Shown piece by piece: positions 18,676 to 27,014 of a stretch of DNA of 64,000 nucleotides; positions within the stretch are counted from its first letter, which is position 1; each line of letters starts with the position of its first letter. The DNA comes from Anaerolineae bacterium (GTDB lineage: Bacteria; Chloroflexota; Anaerolineae; Aggregatilineales; Phototrophicaceae). Below the pieces are notes generated by a model. That model worked only from the letters and a program-made list of their open reading frames with translations, searched no databases and had not been told where the DNA came from. Position numbers and translations under genes: made by a program. Location of the stretch: NCBI GenBank assembly GCA_022843745.1, contig JALHNB010000016.1, positions 53,119-117,118 of the forward strand, in the 5' to 3' direction.

Positions 18676-19851
18676 CTAGCCTATATCTGGCACGAGTGCG
18701 CGATGTCGTTCCACCAACGCGGTGAGGTGATAAATCAGGCGGTCAACGTGTTCCTGTGTACTGTGTTTGCCCAGCACAAAGCGCATTTGCCCCACCAGAC
18801 AATCCGGGTCAATATTCATCGCCACCAGCACATGACTCGGCTCCTGCTGACCTGTCGTACAAGCGCTTCCGCCGCTTGCACCGATTCCAATTTCGTTCAA
18901 ATCGAGCAGCAGCGAGTCGCCGTTCAGCCCACGCATGGCAAAACTGGCATGTCCCGGCAGGCGTTCAGTGGGATGTCCGGTCAATGTCGCTTCGGGGATG
19001 AGCGTCAATACGCGCTCAATCAGATTATCGCGCAGCGGGATCAGACGTTTGACCGTTTCCTCGCGTTCAGCTTCCGCTAATCTCAGCGCCTCAGCTAACC
19101 CGACGATCATCGGCACGGGTTCTGTCCCGCCACGACGATGCGCCTGCTGCCCACCGCCAACCATCTGCGGCTTGAGCGTCACGGCTCGACGCATGTATAA
19201 CACGCCGATTCCTTTGGGGCCATAAAATTTATGAGCTGACAGACTCAGCAGATCGACATTCAATTTTTTCACGTCGAGCGTGAGTAAACCCGCCGCTTGC
19301 ACCGCGTCCACATGGAACGGGATGCGCCGCTTTTTCAATGCCGCGCCAATTTCGGCAATCGGGTTGAGCGTACCGACCTCATTATTGGCGTACATGATGC
19401 TCACCAGAATCGTCTCATCGCGCAGCGCATCAACCACTTGCTGCGCCGTCACCCGCCCATATTCATCGACGGGCAGAAACGTCACCTCAAAGCCTTCCGT
19501 TTGCAACTCTTTTGCCACATCCAGCACGGCATGATGCTCGACGCTGGTCGTAATGATGTGATTGCCACGTCCCCGCGCCCGCATCCCATGTGCGACACCC
19601 CGCAGCGCGAGATTGTCACTTTCCGTGCCGCCGCTGGTAAAAATGATCTCGGCTGGCCCCGCCGGGTGACAGTTTAAGACCTTCGCCACCGTCTGGCGCG
19701 ATTGTACGAGCGCGGCTTCGGCGGCTTTGCCCGCGCTGTGCAGGCTGGAGGCATTGCCAAAAACTTCCGTCCAATAAGGCAGCATCGCCTCAACCACACG
19801 TGGATCAGTCGGTGTCGTCGCACTGTGATCCAGATAGATAAATTTTTCCAT
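18676..19851 (-). CDS. nifS: Cysteine desulfurase, NifS/IscS family, of the NAD operon
   Basis: PLP enzyme that releases sulfur from cysteine for iron-sulfur assembly. In the 391-residue product the Schiff-base lysine is K208 in SLSAHKFYGPKG and the persulfide cysteine is C331 in GGSACTTGQQEPSH. The start at 19851 (MEKFIYLDHSATT) is chosen over an upstream ATG that would overlap nadB. It begins 10 bases after nadB. In Bacillus subtilis a NifS encoded beside nadB matures the cluster of quinolinate synthase, and the same role is likely here. The neighbouring HTH regulator seen in Bacillus is absent. Confidence 0.92.
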   Translation of the reverse strand: MEKFIYLDHSATTPTDPRVVEAMLPYWTEVFGNASSLHSAGKAAEAALVQSRQTVAKVLNCHPAGPAEIIFTSGGTESDNLALRGVAHGMRARGRGNHIITTSVEHHAVLDVAKELQTEGFEVTFLPVDEYGRVTAQQVVDALRDETILVSIMYANNEVGTLNPIAEIGAALKKRRIPFHVDAVQAAGLLTLDVKKLNVDLLSLSAHKFYGPKGIGVLYMRRAVTLKPQMVGGGQQAHRRGGTEPVPMIVGLAEALRLAEAEREETVKRLIPLRDNLIERVLTLIPEATLTGHPTERLPGHASFAMRGLNGDSLLLDLNEIGIGASGGSACTTGQQEPSHVLVAMNIDPDCLVGQMRFVLGKHSTQEHVDRLIYHLTALVERHRALVPDIG

Positions 19852-19861
19852 GATTAAAACC

Positions 19862-21466
19862 TCATCTCGACTCGGCCAGCATCGGCGTTTCCGCTGGTGC
19901 GGCATCGGCTCGGTAGTGTGCGCCGCGACTTGTCGGGTTGCGATAGGCCGCGAATGTGACCATACGTGCTACCTGTACGGCATTGCGCAGGCCGATTAAT
20001 TGGTCGTTCAGGCGCGTCGCACGGTAAAATTCTTCAATTTCGTGCCACAGATGGCGTAAATCTCGCTGCGCACGTGCCAATCGGTCTTCGGTACGCACCA
20101 GCCCGACATAATGCCACATGGTATTGCGGATTGTCGTCATATCGCCTTCGATCAGGCCGGGATCGGGTTCTTGTTCACCGCGATACACCCAACCGGGAAC
20201 ACGCGCGTCGTCAATCGGGTCACGGCGGCGTGATGCGATATGTCGTGCCGCCCGATCTCCCCACACCAGCCCCTCCAGCAAGCTGGTACTCGCAAGACGA
20301 TTGGCGCCGTGCAATCCTGTACAGCTTACCTCGCCAATCCCATACAACCCGGCGAGATTACTGCGCCCCCATTCGTCTACCAGCACGCCTCCGCAAAAAT
20401 AATGCGCTGCCGGGACAACTGGAATCGGCTCACTTGTGGCATCAATGCCGTATTGTTCACAGGTTGAAACAAGCTGCGGGAAGCGTTCGCGAATAAATGA
20501 AGCCTCACGCTTGCTGGCGATATCCAGGTAAACATGCTCGTAGCCGTGTTCGATCATTTCCATGTGGATGGCTCGCGCTACCACATCACGCGGCGCGAGG
20601 TCTTTCCACTCCGGTGAGTAACGCTCCATAAATGGCATTCCATCGGGTCGAAGGAGTATCGCACCTTCACCACGCACCGCCTCGCTAATGAGCGTATTTG
20701 GCGCACCCCGCACGCTCAGGGTCGTCGGGTGAAACTGAATATATTCGGCGTTCACGATCCTCGCGCCCGCCCGCGCCGCCATCGCCAGACCATCACCACG
20801 CGCGCCTCTGGGGTTACTGGTGTTGCGGAAAATCTGACCGAGGCCGCCTGTCGCCAGCATCGTATGCCCAGCCAGTACGCGGATAATGTCGCTCGATTCG
20901 CGATCCAGCACATATGCACCGTGACAGGTGATTGAGTCATAAATTGCCAGCGGATCATTCGCATGATGCGGAAAGGTTATCAAATCAACGGCCGTGTGAT
21001 TGGTGAGCAGCACGACGTTATCGCGCATCGCCAGCGTTTTCAGCATTCCGTTGATGATCGCCTCGCCCGTTTTATCGCCCACATGGACGATTCGGCGGGT
21101 GCTGTGTGCCGCTTCCAGCCCATACACCAGCTCATCATCTTCGTTTTGGTCGAATTTCACGCCGCAGCGCTCGATCAAGATCGACTGCACCAGCGATGGC
21201 CCTTCCTGCGCCAGAATCTTTGCCGCTTTGGGCGAACTCAAGCCCGCGCCAGCGTGCAAAATATCCTGCACAAGGAGTTCCGGTGAATCATCCAGACCGC
21301 GCGTGACGATTCCCCCCTGCGCCCAGTTTGTATTGCTATCAGTAGCCTGGGGTGCACGGGTAATCACCGTAATATGATGGTCAGGGTCATCGCTGAGGCG
21401 CAGCGCGGCGGCGGCCCCGGCGATCCCGCAGCCAATAATGAGCGTATGTGTGCGAATATCATTCAT
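19862..21466 (-). CDS. nadB: L-aspartate oxidase
   Basis: FAD enzyme oxidising aspartate to iminoaspartate, first step of de novo NAD synthesis. The 534-residue protein has the dinucleotide motif IIGCGIAGAAAALRLS, the NWAQGGIV segment, ATGGLGQIFRNTSNP, EYIQFHPTTL and LHGANRLASTSLLEGLVWG, all typical of NadB and of the succinate dehydrogenase flavoprotein superfamily. Length is normal and the absence of partner SDH subunits supports NadB. It lies between nadA (45-base gap) and nifS in the nadC-nadA-nadB-nifS operon. Confidence 0.96.
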   Translation of the reverse strand: MNDIRTHTLIIGCGIAGAAAALRLSDDPDHHITVITRAPQATDSNTNWAQGGIVTRGLDDSPELLVQDILHAGAGLSSPKAAKILAQEGPSLVQSILIERCGVKFDQNEDDELVYGLEAAHSTRRIVHVGDKTGEAIINGMLKTLAMRDNVVLLTNHTAVDLITFPHHANDPLAIYDSITCHGAYVLDRESSDIIRVLAGHTMLATGGLGQIFRNTSNPRGARGDGLAMAARAGARIVNAEYIQFHPTTLSVRGAPNTLISEAVRGEGAILLRPDGMPFMERYSPEWKDLAPRDVVARAIHMEMIEHGYEHVYLDIASKREASFIRERFPQLVSTCEQYGIDATSEPIPVVPAAHYFCGGVLVDEWGRSNLAGLYGIGEVSCTGLHGANRLASTSLLEGLVWGDRAARHIASRRRDPIDDARVPGWVYRGEQEPDPGLIEGDMTTIRNTMWHYVGLVRTEDRLARAQRDLRHLWHEIEEFYRATRLNDQLIGLRNAVQVARMVTFAAYRNPTSRGAHYRADAAPAETPMLAESR

Positions 21467-21511
21467 GAATTTCCTGCTTATTTGAAGTACGCGCCAATTT
21501 GAACTACCTGC

Positions 21512-22630
21512 TTATTTGGGTATGGAGAGCATCCGGTCAAGCGCCAGCTTTGCGTTGCGCTGAACATCTTCCGGCACAAAAATCTGGTTAATCACGCGCC
21601 CTTCGACCAGGTTTTCCAGCACATTCGCCAGGTCAAGTGGGCTGATACGGTACATGGTGCTGCACAGGCAGGCGAACGGCGAGAGCAGCGTGACGAATCT
21701 ATCAGGATTGGCATTTTTGACGCGGTTAACGAGGTGAACTTCCGTCCCGACTGCCCATTTGCTGCCCGGCTCGGCATTCTTGATTTTGTTGACGATAAAC
21801 GAGGTCGAGCCGACGAAATCCGCCTTATCGACCACCTGCATCATGCACTCTGGATGCACCATAACGTTGATGTCCGGGTGATGATTACGCCACAAATCGA
21901 CGTGTTCCGGGCGGAACTGCTGGTGAACGCTGCAATGCCCCTGCCACAGGATAATTTTGGCATTGCGAATCTGGTCGTCTGTCAGACCTCCGTAGGGCTT
22001 GAACGGATTCCACAGCACCATTTGCTCCAACGGAATGCCCATTTTCTTGCCCGTGTTGCGTCCCAAATGCTGATCGGGAAAGAAAAAGACCTTCTCGCGC
22101 TGGGCAAACGACCAATTCAGTGCGCCATTTGCATTCGAAGACGTGCAAACCGTGCCGCCGTGTTCGCCCACGAACCCTTTGAGATTCGCCGCGCTGTTCA
22201 TGTAGGTTACGGGCATGATGTGCTGTTCGGGATCATCCCCCAGCACTTCTTCAAGTTCCGCCCAGGCCGTCAAGACCTGTTCGAGATTCGCCATGTCCGC
22301 CATGCTGCATCCGGCCTGCATATTCGGCAGAATCACAACCTGATCTGGCCGCCCCAGAACGACAGCGCTCTCAGCCATGAAATGTACACCCGCGAAAACA
22401 ATGTATTTCGCTTTGACCTTCGCCCCTTCGACACTCAGTTGATAGCTGTCGCCCTGAAAGTCGGCAAACTGCACCACTTCATCGCGCTGGTAATGATGTC
22501 CCAGGACAATTACCTCGTCACCAAGAATCTCACGCGCTTTTTTGATTCGCTCGACAGCAGCTTCTTCCTGCTGAATCAGCGTTTCCTCATCAATGTGAGG
22601 CGCTGGTGTTTGAATATCGACTGCAACCAT
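21512..22630 (-). CDS. nadA: Quinolinate synthase
   Basis: Condenses iminoaspartate with dihydroxyacetone phosphate to quinolinate on a [4Fe-4S] cluster with three cysteine ligands. Candidate ligands are visible in PNMQAGCSMADM, in GGTVCTSSNANG and in SPFACLCSTMYRIS near the C-terminus. GHHYQRDEVVQFADFQGDS at the N-terminus and VHPECMMQVVDKADFVGSTS are family hallmarks. The 372-residue length fits the longer bacterial form. It is located between nadC and nadB, and the NifS at the operon end probably supplies sulfur for its cluster. Confidence 0.97.
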   Translation of the reverse strand: MVAVDIQTPAPHIDEETLIQQEEAAVERIKKAREILGDEVIVLGHHYQRDEVVQFADFQGDSYQLSVEGAKVKAKYIVFAGVHFMAESAVVLGRPDQVVILPNMQAGCSMADMANLEQVLTAWAELEEVLGDDPEQHIMPVTYMNSAANLKGFVGEHGGTVCTSSNANGALNWSFAQREKVFFFPDQHLGRNTGKKMGIPLEQMVLWNPFKPYGGLTDDQIRNAKIILWQGHCSVHQQFRPEHVDLWRNHHPDINVMVHPECMMQVVDKADFVGSTSFIVNKIKNAEPGSKWAVGTEVHLVNRVKNANPDRFVTLLSPFACLCSTMYRISPLDLANVLENLVEGRVINQIFVPEDVQRNAKLALDRMLSIPK

Positions 22631-22672
22631 TGCTCACGCTCCTTATGTTCTGTTTTTCTGTTGTTCTGTTTT

Positions 22673-23515
22673 CTATTTTTCTAAACGCATGGACAGATCA
22701 AGCGCGGGCGCGGAATGTGTTAACGCCCCCACGCTGATAAAATCAATGCCAGTTGCCGCCACCGCAGCAACCCGTTCTAAGGTCATGTTACCGGAGGCTT
22801 CCAGCGGCACACGTCCGCCAGTGATCGCCACCGCTTCGCGCATCGTCGCCTCATTCATGTTGTCCAGAAGGATGCGATCTACGCCCAGTGTTAATGCTTC
22901 GTTGAGTTGAGTGAGATTTTCGACTTCGAGGATAATCGGCAAGCCTTTAGCATCGGGATTGGCGCGTACCTGCTCCACTGCCGCCGTAATGCCGCCCGCC
23001 GCGTCAATATGATTATCTTTAATCATCACCATATCGTACAAGCCGATGCGATGATTTTGGCCGCCGCCCATACGCACGGCATATTTTTCCAGCAATCGCC
23101 AGCCGGGTGTCGTTTTGCGTGTGTCGAGGATAACGGCTTTTGTTCCGGCGACAGCGTGGACATACTGCACTGTCAGTGTGGCGATTCCACTCAAACGCTG
23201 AAGGAAATTCAGGGCGACTCGCTCACCGGTTAAGATCGAACGCCCTCGCCCACTCACGGTAGAGATGAGCGTTCCAGGTATGACATTGCCGCCATCTTCG
23301 ATTTGAGGCTCAAATACAACGTCGGGGTCTACAGACTGATAGACAACTTTCGCAACTGCCAGACCCGCGATCACACCCGATGCTTTAGCGACAATTTTGC
23401 CGCGAATCTGAGCATCAGCGGCGATAGTTGCCTTGCTGGTGATGTCGCCGCGCTCGCCTAAATCTTCGTCGAGCGCTAGTCTGACCAGCGTATGGATTGT
23501 TTCATCTAAAGTCAC
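22673..23515 (-). CDS. nadC: Nicotinate-nucleotide diphosphorylase (carboxylating)
   Basis: Converts quinolinate and PRPP to nicotinate mononucleotide. The roughly 280-residue protein contains LDTRKTTPGWRLLEKYAV, GGGQNHRIGLYDMVMIKDNH (given as two adjoining blocks) and EASGNMTLERVAAVAATGIDFISVGALTHS, the phosphate-binding end. The GTG at 23515 gives the usual family length and begins TLDETIHTLVRLALDEDLG. An in-frame ATG at 23572 would place the palindromic operator inside the coding region and adds residues with no family counterpart, so I prefer the GTG, although its Shine-Dalgarno is weak. First gene of the NAD operon. Confidence 0.93.
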   Translation of the reverse strand: MTLDETIHTLVRLALDEDLGERGDITSKATIAADAQIRGKIVAKASGVIAGLAVAKVVYQSVDPDVVFEPQIEDGGNVIPGTLISTVSGRGRSILTGERVALNFLQRLSGIATLTVQYVHAVAGTKAVILDTRKTTPGWRLLEKYAVRMGGGQNHRIGLYDMVMIKDNHIDAAGGITAAVEQVRANPDAKGLPIILEVENLTQLNEALTLGVDRILLDNMNEATMREAVAITGGRVPLEASGNMTLERVAAVAATGIDFISVGALTHSAPALDLSMRLEK

Positions 23516-23526
23516 AATTACCCGCC

Positions 23527-23547
23527 TTAGTGTATCTCGTACACTAA
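23527..23547. promoter_or_regulatory. Palindromic operator in the nadC leader
   Basis: TTAGTGTA and TACACTAA flank a 5-base spacer (TCTCG), an exact 8-5-8 dyad. It lies 12 bases upstream of the nadC GTG and about 50 bases downstream of the promoter. Regulators of NAD synthesis such as NrtR and NiaR bind palindromes of similar size upstream of nad operons, so this is a likely repressor site. Which regulator binds cannot be told; none is encoded in the window. Confidence 0.65.
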
Positions 23548-23594
23548 ATAAGACGCTAAAAGGAGAGCGCATCTTACGCCCCCAATTTAAAACT

Positions 23595-23623
23595 ATATTA
23601 TGAGTGGATGACCTTTTTGTCAA
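23595..23623 (-). promoter_or_regulatory. Promoter of the nadCAB-nifS operon
   Basis: TTGACA (23618-23623, minus strand), 17-base spacer, TAATAT (23595-23600). It lies in the short gap between the carotenoid desaturase stop codon and nadC and gives a transcript leader of about 70 bases that contains the palindromic operator. Confidence 0.75.
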
Positions 23624-23630
23624 GTTGCCA

Positions 23631-25100
23631 CTAAGGGTTATCAGCCAGCAGCATCCCCGCCGCGACTTGACCCGAAAGCATGACCATCGGCACACCGCCG
23701 CCGGGGTGAGTTGTCCCTCCGGCGAAGTACAATCCGCGAATATTTTTTGCACGATTATGCGGTCGGCGAAAGGCCGCGAACATATTATTGGATGATGCAC
23801 CATACAACGCGCCGCGCCGCGCACCTGTCAGCCGTTCGAGATCAAGCGGAGTCAGAATCTTTTGGGAACGGATACGTCCGCGCACATCAAAGCCAAAATC
23901 AGCCAGCCGTTTTAAGACTCGTTCGCCATAAATTTCAGCTTGAGAGTGCCAATCAAATGAATCGTCCAACGGCGGCGCATTCACCAGCACGAACCAGTTT
24001 TCACAGCCCTCCGGCGCATCCTGTGGGTCGGATTTCGACGTAATCGCAACATAAATCGTCGGCTCATCCGGCGGAATGCCTTTAGCGAAAATATCATCAA
24101 ATTCGCGTGGGTAGTCCGACGAAAAAAAGATGTTGTGATGTGCGAGTTTTTCGTTTTGCCCCTCAACGCCGAGCAGCATGATAAAGCCGGAGCATGACGA
24201 CTCGATCTCTGTAAGCCGCCGAATGCGCCGGGAATCGACAGCATCAGACGGTAACAAACGCTCATAAACCGTCGCCACATCCACATTCGCGATGACCGCC
24301 CGCGCCGGGAGCAGCGTCTCATCATTCAGAATGACTCCCTGCGTTTTTTTGTCCTCAACAACAATTTGTTTCACACCGCAGCCTGTGCGAATCTCGACAC
24401 CGAGTTCTATCGCAAGACGCTCTAATGCCCGCGCGATACCATAAATTCCACCCTGTGAATACCACACGCCACCTGTGAGTTCGACGTGCGCGATCACGTT
24501 GAGCGTCGCCGGAGCGCGATAGGGACTCGCGCCGACATAGGTTGCGAATCGCCCCAAAAGCTGGCGCAGGTGCGGTGAATGCACATAGCCGCGAATCGCG
24601 CTGTCCATTGTTTTCCAGGCATCAATTTTCAGGGCATCCAGCGGCGATACGCGCGTAAGGGATTGCAAATTGGGTGGTTCACCATAGATAAACGCCGGGC
24701 CAGTGATACGGTGCAAACGCGCGGCATAGGCCAGATAATTCAGATAGCCTTCAACATCGCGTTCGTCGAGTGCGGCCATTTGGGCGGCCATTTTCGGCCA
24801 GTCGCGGCTGGCATCAAAAATCACACCATCGGGGTAAAAATAGCGTGTCAGCGGCTCAACTGGGACAAGCGTGAGGTAATCTTCCAAACGCCGTCCAGCC
24901 GCAGCGAATAAATCCTCGATCACATGGCGCATTGTAATCACCGACGGCCCGGTGTCCCAGCGAAAACCATCGGCCCGAAACTCGCTCATTTTGCCGCCAA
25001 CAGCCGCATTTTGCTCTAAAACCGTGACCTGTTTCCCGACAGCAGCAAGCCGAATCGCCGCGCTCAACCCGCCAATTCCCGCGCCAATGACGACGATCAT
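23631..25100 (-). CDS. Phytoene desaturase-family FAD oxidoreductase (CrtI/CrtD-like)
   Basis: Carotenoid desaturase of 489 residues. The FAD motif is VVIGAGIGGLSAAIRLA, then FRWDTGPSVITMRHVIEDLF, and the C-terminal FAD block reads YFAGGTTHPGGGVPMVMLSGQ. That C-terminal form is closer to CrtD/CrtN-type desaturases than to standard CrtI, so either phytoene desaturation or a later 3,4-desaturation is possible. It is the last gene of a run that starts at 28797 with the tocopherol-cyclase-like gene, cruF, the PlsY-like gene and the glycosyltransferase. A 124-base spacer with a palindromic repeat separates it from the glycosyltransferase. Confidence 0.88.
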   Translation of the reverse strand: MIVVIGAGIGGLSAAIRLAAVGKQVTVLEQNAAVGGKMSEFRADGFRWDTGPSVITMRHVIEDLFAAAGRRLEDYLTLVPVEPLTRYFYPDGVIFDASRDWPKMAAQMAALDERDVEGYLNYLAYAARLHRITGPAFIYGEPPNLQSLTRVSPLDALKIDAWKTMDSAIRGYVHSPHLRQLLGRFATYVGASPYRAPATLNVIAHVELTGGVWYSQGGIYGIARALERLAIELGVEIRTGCGVKQIVVEDKKTQGVILNDETLLPARAVIANVDVATVYERLLPSDAVDSRRIRRLTEIESSCSGFIMLLGVEGQNEKLAHHNIFFSSDYPREFDDIFAKGIPPDEPTIYVAITSKSDPQDAPEGCENWFVLVNAPPLDDSFDWHSQAEIYGERVLKRLADFGFDVRGRIRSQKILTPLDLERLTGARRGALYGASSNNMFAAFRRPHNRAKNIRGLYFAGGTTHPGGGVPMVMLSGQVAAGMLLADNP

Positions 25101-25113
25101 GAGAGTGAAATAC

Positions 25114-25204
25114 TTTGACGCAAAGATGCAAAAAACGCGAAGGAACGCAAAGAATTTGATAATTTTCTCTGCGAAACTTTGTCCCTTAGCGCCTTTGCGG
25201 TAAA
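25114..25204. repeat. Degenerate palindrome, CGCAAAG family
   Basis: Left arm starts TTTGACGCAAAGATGC and the right arm ends GCGCCTTTGCGGTAAA. Inner units (ACGCAAAG against CTTTGTCC) pair only in part. It is the same family as 4384-4470 but more decayed, and fills the spacer between the glycosyltransferase and the desaturase. Confidence 0.65.
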
Positions 25205-25224
25205 TTTTTTAAAGGTCAACCAGC

Positions 25225-26418
25225 TTATTCCTTTACTGTTCGCAAATTTCCCGAAATCGTGCGCCCTTTCCACTGCGGGCCGCCATAGCGATAGCGCCAC
25301 CACACCGCGCGAATGGCAATCAATGTCATCAAAAAAGCTGATATGGGCATGAGCAGCGCATCAAAAAGTCGCTGACGCGTTGCAGCAGCCGTGAGCATCC
25401 GCACACCGATGCCGAGTACGATCAACGCCAGTGACCATAGAGGCAAGATGCCAAGAATCAAAAAAATCCAGGGAACGATAAAAATCAGCCAGTGGAAAAT
25501 GGCCGAAATTGCCAGAAAAAACACGCTGTCGCCATGTCCAGCGAGGATATTTTTGCCGAAACCATCGCGCGCACTCGACCAATCGTGATACATGCGGCAG
25601 GTAATCTGCCCCGCACCATCCGCCATGCGAAGCCGCAAGCCAGCCAATTTGATGTGCCGCGCAAAGGCCACATCTTCGACAATCCGGTCACGGACGGCAG
25701 TGTGTCCGCCAATTTTCTCGTAAGCACGACGGCGAAACGCCAAGCATTGACCATTCGCGGCGGCGAAGGCTGCCCAGGGCGTATGGTGTACCAGCAGCAG
25801 CGGTAGATAGCCTAATATCGCCAGCGCCATCAGCGGCACGACCAACCGTTCGCCCCAACTTTCGGTGTGCTGAGTCGGCCACACGGTCAGCAAATCAGCC
25901 TGCGTTCGCTCAATTTCAGACATCAACGCCGCCAGCGCATCCGGCTGCCAGCAGACATCAGCGTCCGTAAAGATCAGCCATTCCCCGTGCGCGGCCTGCC
26001 CCAATTGATGACACGCCCAATTTTTACCCAACCAGCCCGGCGGCAGTGCTGCGCCAGACAGCACTTTTAAACGCGAATCGCCATCTGCGGCTGCAATCGC
26101 TTTTTCGGCTGTACCGTCTGTCGAATTGTCATCGAGAATCAGAAACTCAAAATTTGCATACGGCTGGCTCAAGATGCTTTGCGCTGTGCGTTCGATAACC
26201 GCTGATTCGTTGCGGGCGGGAATTAAAATCGAGACAAGGGGATATTGAAGGGGTGTAATTTTAGTATCAATGCTTATTTTCCCGCTTGAGTTATGTCTTA
26301 ACTCCCCCTCTCTGAATTCGGAGAGGGGGTTGGGGGGTGAGGTTAATCGCGGAAACGTCAGCACATTGACAATCGCCGTCAGCGTGATCACCATCAGCGC
26401 ACAGGTCGCGAAAATCAT
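25225..26418 (-). CDS. Membrane glycosyltransferase family 2, CruG-like
   Basis: Transfers a sugar to a hydroxylated carotenoid, by analogy with cyanobacterial CruG which is found next to CruF. From the ATG at 26418 it has about 397 residues: an N-terminal membrane helix (FATCALMVITLTAIVNVL), a GT2 domain with LVSILIPARNES, LILDDNSTDG, LIFTDADVCW, IVEDVAFARH, and three or so C-terminal membrane helices. The start shares a base with the PlsY-like stop (TGATG); an ATG at 26430 is the alternative. Between the anchor and the catalytic domain is a low-complexity segment that contains TSPPNPLSEFREGELRHNS, encoded by a palindromic repeat. Confidence 0.85.
   Translation of the reverse strand: MIFATCALMVITLTAIVNVLTFPRLTSPPNPLSEFREGELRHNSSGKISIDTKITPLQYPLVSILIPARNESAVIERTAQSILSQPYANFEFLILDDNSTDGTAEKAIAAADGDSRLKVLSGAALPPGWLGKNWACHQLGQAAHGEWLIFTDADVCWQPDALAALMSEIERTQADLLTVWPTQHTESWGERLVVPLMALAILGYLPLLLVHHTPWAAFAAANGQCLAFRRRAYEKIGGHTAVRDRIVEDVAFARHIKLAGLRLRMADGAGQITCRMYHDWSSARDGFGKNILAGHGDSVFFLAISAIFHWLIFIVPWIFLILGILPLWSLALIVLGIGVRMLTAAATRQRLFDALLMPISAFLMTLIAIRAVWWRYRYGGPQWKGRTISGNLRTVKE
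26304..26329. repeat. Palindromic repeat inside the glycosyltransferase gene
   Basis: CCCCCTCTC and GAGAGGGGG flank TGAATTCG, with further G/C-rich flanks (GGGGGGTGAGG). The hairpin is in frame and encodes the linker peptide between the membrane anchor and the GT2 domain. Composition resembles the intergenic CCCCTCCC family at 6607-6710. Confidence 0.75.
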
Positions 26419-27014
26419 CACGAGCGCCATGAGACGTACCAGTGCCGCAGCGTCGGCGGCCTTACCAATTCGGCGCGATGCTTCCAGACGAGCAGTCCAA
26501 AATGCCCGATCCATACCACCAGCAAAAGCGGTGTCAGATTGGTCAGCGCAAAATAGACTAATAAACTCAGCGCCATCAGGATTACTGCCCAGCCGCTTTC
26601 ATTGATAAATGCGAACCAGAAGCCCAAAAAAATACCACCCATCGTTGGCCCTTCCCAGATCGTCAGGCCGCACCACACACCGCCAACAGTTGCTACAGCT
26701 TTCCCGCCCTTAAATCGCAAAAACGGCGAAAAGGCGTGTCCCAACGGCGCAGCAATTGAAACAACCGCTAATGCCGCATCATCCAGGTGAAACACAAAAT
26801 TCGCCAGCGCTACCGGGATCGCACCCTTAAGAAAATCGAGCGCCAACGCCAGAATTACCCATTTTCCACCACCCGCACGGGCGACATTAAATGTACCGGG
26901 ATTGCCATCGCCATAATCGCGAATATCTTTGCCCAGCGCCAGCCGCCCCACCCACACTGAAAATGGCAGTGATCCGCTGAAAAACGCGGCTAGAATCAGA
27001 ATCAGCGCGGTCAT
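26418..27014 (-). CDS. PlsY-like membrane acyltransferase
   Basis: A 198-residue multi-spanning protein of the PlsY family, which normally acylates glycerol 3-phosphate from acyl phosphate. Block 1 is SGSLPFSVWVGRLALGKDIR, then YGDGNPGTFNV (canonical GSGNPGATNV), and block 2 is GHAFSPFLRFKGGKAVATVGG. The last family block (HRENIRRLLAGTE-like) is replaced by KHRAELVRPPTLRHWY. The start at 27014 overlaps the cruF stop by ATGA; the stop overlaps the glycosyltransferase start. Tight coupling between a carotenoid hydratase and glycosyltransferase suggests it may acylate a carotenoid glycoside, but housekeeping PlsY cannot be excluded. Confidence 0.82.
   Translation of the reverse strand: MTALILILAAFFSGSLPFSVWVGRLALGKDIRDYGDGNPGTFNVARAGGGKWVILALALDFLKGAIPVALANFVFHLDDAALAVVSIAAPLGHAFSPFLRFKGGKAVATVGGVWCGLTIWEGPTMGGIFLGFWFAFINESGWAVILMALSLLVYFALTNLTPLLLVVWIGHFGLLVWKHRAELVRPPTLRHWYVSWRS

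Noticed and set aside
21734-22684. 316-codon ORF opposite nadA
   Set aside because: Same reason; it also runs into the nadC coding sequence.
23572-23572. ATG start for nadC at 23572
   Set aside because: It would put the perfect palindrome inside the coding region and add 19 residues not typical of NadC; GTG at 23515 is preferred.
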